A DNA stretch of 14,858 nucleotides from an uncultured Collinsella sp. Its GTDB lineage: Bacteria; Actinomycetota; Coriobacteriia; Coriobacteriales; Coriobacteriaceae. Positions 11,749-14,858 of this stretch are shown here, piece by piece (the stretch's first letter is position 1; each line of letters begins with the position of its first letter). A program made the translations under genes and the position numbers. The DNA is taken from the NCBI GenBank assembly GCA_902493835.1, contig CABURG010000029.1:1-14858 (forward strand). Direction: 5' to 3'. The notes beneath the pieces were generated by a model. It was not told the origin of the DNA. It saw only the letters and a list, made by a program, of their open reading frames with translations, and ran no database searches.

Positions 11749-11786
11749 CAAGGCCCGAAAGGTTCATTTGAACCATTCGGGCCTTG
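11749..11786. terminator. Long hairpin terminator between convergent genes
   Basis: An 18-bp stem with a single A-A mismatch joins 11749-11766 to 11769-11786 around a 2-base loop. It lies 20 bases after the flavoprotein stop and 45 bases beyond the topoisomerase A stop on the other strand. No T-run is present, but the location indicates a shared terminator. Confidence 0.75.
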
Positions 11787-11831
11787 CTGCGTTTCAAGGG
11801 AGCTGGGCTGTCGGAACCGGCCAGACGGCTG

Positions 11832-14072
11832 TTAATCAAACAGGCTCGGCATGTCGTTTTCCTTCATGAGGGCACCGGCTGAGGGGAGGCTCTGTGCGGT
11901 GAACTTCTCGGCCGAGACGCCGGTGCCAAGAATCTCCTCGGTTGTGCCGACGGTGGTGACCGAGCGGCCCTTCTTGGCCGTAAAGGCCTGGACGCCCTGC
12001 GTGTTGGTAGTCGTCTTGGTCTTGAGCAATGACGTGTTGAAGTTCATCAAACGATAGTCGCTCGAGACCAGTGCGATGTTGCGGTCTTCCTTGAGCACCT
12101 GGGCATACAGTAGCTTGCTGCCACCGTAGATGGCGTTCTTGAGGCGTTTGCGGTTGGTCTTGGTGACGTATCCGGCAAGTGCGACACGCACCACGCGGCC
12201 GTTCTCAAAGACAAACAGCACGTCGGCCTTATAGTCCTCGGGGTCGATGACCCAGATAACGCTCTCGTCGGGTTCCATCTCAAGATCGGTGGGCAGGTAC
12301 GAGCCCAGCTGGGCCGACTTGGTGTCCTCAAACGCCGCAACCTTGCACTTGTACACCTGGCTCTTGTTGGTAAACACGAGCAGCTCGTGCGTGTTGGAGG
12401 ACGGGAACTCGATAAAGGGTTTGTCGCCGTCCTTGTACTTGAGCGTGGTCGCCTTCTTGAGCACGCGGTCCGTCATCTTTTTAAGGTAGCCATCGCGCGA
12501 GAGCATGATGGTGACCGGATACTCCTCGACCTCGGGCTCCAAGCTTACCTCGATAACCTCATGTGGCTCGATCCTGCCCGTGCGGCGCGGCATCACGTAC
12601 TTCTTGTTGACCGCGGCCAGCTCGTCGCTGATGACCTTCTTGATGTTCTCCTCGCTCGAGAGAATCTCCTCAAGCTCGGCAATCTCACCCTCGAGCTTGG
12701 CGATGTCCTTGGTGCGGTTGAGGATGTACTCCTCGTTGATGTTGCGGAGCTTAAGCTCGGCAACAAACTCGGCCTGGGTCTCGTCGATGTCGAAACCCTT
12801 CATAAGGTTGGGCACGACCTCGGCCTCGAGTTTGGTGCCGCGGATGATGGCGATGGCCTTGTCGATGTCGAGCAGAATCGCCTCGAGGCCGTGCAGCAGG
12901 TGCAGGCGCTCGGACTTTTTGCCCAGGTCAAAGTTAATGCGGCGACGCGTGGACTCAATACGCCACTTGACCCACTCGTGCAGAATCTGGCGCACGCCCA
13001 TAACACGGGGATAGCCGTCGACGAGCACGTTGAAGTTGCACGAGAACGAATCCTGCAGCGTGGTCGAGCGATAGAGCTTGGCCATGAGCTTGTCGGGGTC
13101 GACGCCGCGCTTAAGGTCGATGGCGATGCGCAGGCCCGAGAGGTCGGTTTCGTCGCGGATGTCAGCGATCTCCTTGACCTTGCCCTCTTTGGAGAGCTTG
13201 ACGATGCGCTCGATGATGACATCGGTCTTAGTGGTGTAGGGGATTTCGTACACCTCGATGATGCGCTCTTCGGGAATCCAGCGCCAGCGAGAGCGGATTT
13301 GGAAGCTGCCAAGGCCGGTCTCGATGATCTTTTCCATCTCCTCGCGGCGGTAGATAATTTCGCCGCCGGTCGAGAAGTCGGGCATGGGCATATACTCGAG
13401 CAGGTCGCAGTCGGGATCCTTGAGGTAATGCATCGTGGCAGTACAGACCTCGTTGAGGTTGAAGCCGCAGATGTCGGACGCCATGGCGACGCCGATGCCC
13501 TTGTTGGCCGAGACGAGGATGTTGGGGAACGTGGTGGGCAGCAGGCGCGGCTCCTTCATGGCGCCGTCGTAGCTGTCGACGAAATCGACCGGGTCCTTGT
13601 CGATGTCCTTGAAGATCTCGGCGCTGATGGGGGAGAGCTTGGCTTCGGTATAACGCGAGGCGGCGTAGCTCAGGTCGCCCGAATAGTACTTGCCAAAGTT
13701 GCCCTTCGACTCCACGAAGGGGGCAAGCAGCGCTTCGTTGCCCGTCGCCAGGCGCACCATCGTCTCGTAGATCGCGGCGTCGCCGTGCGGGTTGAGCTTC
13801 ATGGTCTGGCCCACGATGTTGGCGCTCTTCTGGCGCTCGCCCTTGAGCAGACCCATCTTGTACATGGTGTAGAGCAGCTTGCGATGCGAGGGCTTAAAGC
13901 CGTCGATCTCGGGAAATGCACGCGAGACGTTGACGCTCATAGCGTAGGGCATGTAGTTGACCTCGAGCGTCTGCGTGATCGGCTGATCGGTGACCTCGGA
14001 GTGCAGGCCGATGACGTTCTCGGCGTTAACCTGTTTTTTCTTTGGCTGGTTCTTCGTCTTCTTCTTTGCCAC
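11832..14072 (-). CDS. Type IIA DNA topoisomerase subunit A (divergent GyrA/ParC-like)
   Basis: A 746-residue DNA breakage-reunion subunit. The winged-helix core has YMPYAMSVNVSRAFPEIDG (about 40-58), FKPSHRKLLYTMYKMG, the catalytic tyrosine Tyr141 in AASRYTEAK, and the coiled-coil and C-gate helices to about 480. The C-terminal part after about 500 is a shorter beta-pinwheel domain, and the GyrA box (QRRGGKG) is not seen, so this is not the canonical gyrase A. The quinolone-binding loop reads PHGDAAIYE, with Ala99 and Glu103 at the places of E. coli Ser83 and Asp87. The lysine-rich N-terminus is also unusual. It begins at GTG 14070-14072 behind AAGAGGA, 45 bases after the ParE-like partner. 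Probably decatenates DNA or acts as a third, lineage-specific type II enzyme. Confidence 0.9.
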   Translation of the reverse strand: MAKKKTKNQPKKKQVNAENVIGLHSEVTDQPITQTLEVNYMPYAMSVNVSRAFPEIDGFKPSHRKLLYTMYKMGLLKGERQKSANIVGQTMKLNPHGDAAIYETMVRLATGNEALLAPFVESKGNFGKYYSGDLSYAASRYTEAKLSPISAEIFKDIDKDPVDFVDSYDGAMKEPRLLPTTFPNILVSANKGIGVAMASDICGFNLNEVCTATMHYLKDPDCDLLEYMPMPDFSTGGEIIYRREEMEKIIETGLGSFQIRSRWRWIPEERIIEVYEIPYTTKTDVIIERIVKLSKEGKVKEIADIRDETDLSGLRIAIDLKRGVDPDKLMAKLYRSTTLQDSFSCNFNVLVDGYPRVMGVRQILHEWVKWRIESTRRRINFDLGKKSERLHLLHGLEAILLDIDKAIAIIRGTKLEAEVVPNLMKGFDIDETQAEFVAELKLRNINEEYILNRTKDIAKLEGEIAELEEILSSEENIKKVISDELAAVNKKYVMPRRTGRIEPHEVIEVSLEPEVEEYPVTIMLSRDGYLKKMTDRVLKKATTLKYKDGDKPFIEFPSSNTHELLVFTNKSQVYKCKVAAFEDTKSAQLGSYLPTDLEMEPDESVIWVIDPEDYKADVLFVFENGRVVRVALAGYVTKTNRKRLKNAIYGGSKLLYAQVLKEDRNIALVSSDYRLMNFNTSLLKTKTTTNTQGVQAFTAKKGRSVTTVGTTEEILGTGVSAEKFTAQSLPSAGALMKENDMPSLFD

Positions 14073-14117
14073 GATATCCTCTTGAACTTCTTAAGGGCCG
14101 TCGTTATCGATTTGCTG

Positions 14118-14858
14118 TTACTGCAGGTCCAGCTGGTCCAGGTATTCCTTGCCGTGCTCGGAGATATGGCGCTTGCGGCCTGCCTCATCGTTGCCCAGCA
14201 ACAGGTTAAACATGGTTTCCATCTTGGTGACGTCCTCGGGCTCCACCTTGATCAGGCGGCGCGTCTCGGGGTTCATGGTGGTGAGCCACATCATGTCCGG
14301 ATCGTTCTCACCAAGACCCTTGGAGCGGTTGATGGAGCACTTCTGGTCGCCAATCTCTTTGAGGATGCCGTTCTTCTCGAGCTCGGTGTAGGCAAAGTAG
14401 GTCTTTTCTTTGCAGTTGATCTCGTAGAGCGGCGACTCGGCGATATACACGTAGCCCTCGTCGATAAGTGTGGGCACCAGTCGATAGAGCATGGTGAGTA
14501 CGAGCGTGCGGATGTGATAACCGTCGACATCAGCGTCCGTACAGATGATGACCTTGTTCCAGTTGAGGTTGTCCAGGTCAAAGGCACCGAGGTTCTTGAT
14601 GCGCTTGTCCTTGATCTCCACGCCGCAGCCCAGCACGCGCATGAGGTCCATGATGATGTCGGACTTAAAGATGCGCGGGTAGTCCTCCTTCAGGCAGTTG
14701 AGGATCTTGCCACGGACGGGCATGACACCCTGGAACTCGGCATCGCGCGACGTGCGAATGGCGCCTGCTGCCGAGTCGCCCTCTACGATGTAGATCTCGC
14801 GGCGGCTCTTGTCCTTGGAGCGGCAGTCGATGAACTTCTGCACGCGGTTGGCCATGTC
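14118..14858 (-). CDS. Type IIA DNA topoisomerase subunit B (GyrB/ParE-like), partial
   Basis: The C-terminal ~246 residues of the ATPase/TOPRIM subunit; the 5' part lies beyond the right edge. The TOPRIM metal site is visible as YIVEGDSAAGA (Glu and the EGDSA motif) and ICTDADVDGYHIRTLVL (DxDxDG). The usual DGSHI is DGYHI here, a substitution typical of a divergent subfamily rather than of housekeeping GyrB. The end has INRSKGLGEN and the short tail HGKEYLDQLDLQ. It is the first gene of the pair with the A subunit at 11832-14072 and would be co-transcribed. It joins with that protein as the A2B2 enzyme that passes one duplex through another using ATP. Confidence 0.9.
   Translation of the reverse strand, partial: DMANRVQKFIDCRSKDKSRREIYIVEGDSAAGAIRTSRDAEFQGVMPVRGKILNCLKEDYPRIFKSDIIMDLMRVLGCGVEIKDKRIKNLGAFDLDNLNWNKVIICTDADVDGYHIRTLVLTMLYRLVPTLIDEGYVYIAESPLYEINCKEKTYFAYTELEKNGILKEIGDQKCSINRSKGLGENDPDMMWLTTMNPETRRLIKVEPEDVTKMETMFNLLLGNDEAGRKRHISEHGKEYLDQLDLQ

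Noticed and set aside
12505..13014. Ser/Leu-rich + strand frame inside the topoisomerase A gene
   Set aside because: Antisense shadow of a conserved 746-residue gene with a visible catalytic tyrosine.
1..14858. CRISPR arrays, tRNA or rRNA genes, and intact insertion sequences
   Set aside because: I looked for regular spaced repeats, cloverleaf-like segments and transposase motifs and saw none.

Overview
The window looks like chromosome of a high-GC Coriobacteriia-type actinobacterium, most likely Collinsella or a close relative. I infer this from GC-rich codon use, an LPXTG surface protein, a divergent GyrB/GyrA-like topoisomerase pair, and a mosaic of small regulated redox genes and decayed accessory genes. 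No database search was possible, so the taxon is an inference.

Layout. Bases 1-49 hold the 3' end of a + strand gene, followed by a strong bidirectional terminator. Bases 145-2024 (- strand) are a SAM-methyltransferase operon whose middle is damaged: the second methyltransferase is cut off after its SAM-binding half and runs into the last membrane helix of another protein. Palindromes that could be operators lie upstream of it. Bases 2100-3170 hold a palindrome-rich non-coding stretch and then a ToxN/AbiQ/TenpN-like toxin, which suggests a type III (RNA antitoxin) toxin-antitoxin locus; a structured RNA and a GC-rich hairpin sit just upstream of the toxin. Bases 3332-3884 (- strand) are yjdF behind a recognisable yjdF-type riboswitch. 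Bases 3964-4830 are decayed accessory DNA: a large perfect inverted repeat, an AAA/DUF4143 ATPase lacking its ATPase domain, and an orphan fragment.

Bases 4834-8316 are a divergent MerR regulator and a tight five-gene operon (RibD/DHFR-type reductase, cupin, carboxymuconolactone-decarboxylase-like protein, aldo-keto reductase, flavodoxin). The promoter has the 19-bp spacer and central palindrome typical of MerR-activated promoters, so this reads as an electrophile- or redox-responsive reductase module. Bases 8641-9472 are a second, smaller pair of the same flavour: a cupin divergent from an HxlR regulator with a single N-terminal cysteine and a palindrome between them. A possible small ORF with an excellent ribosome binding site follows.

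Bases 9961-10878 (- strand) encode a sortase-anchored surface protein. Bases 11198-11728 (+) encode an iron-sulfur-flavoprotein-like NADPH:FMN reductase family protein, closed by a long hairpin. The window ends with a - strand pair of type IIA topoisomerase subunits, the GyrB/ParE-like one running off the right edge. Most of the window is genes for redox and electrophile handling with dedicated sensors; the TA locus, the riboswitch and the broken genes mark it as an accessory, turnover-prone region beside a conserved topoisomerase anchor.
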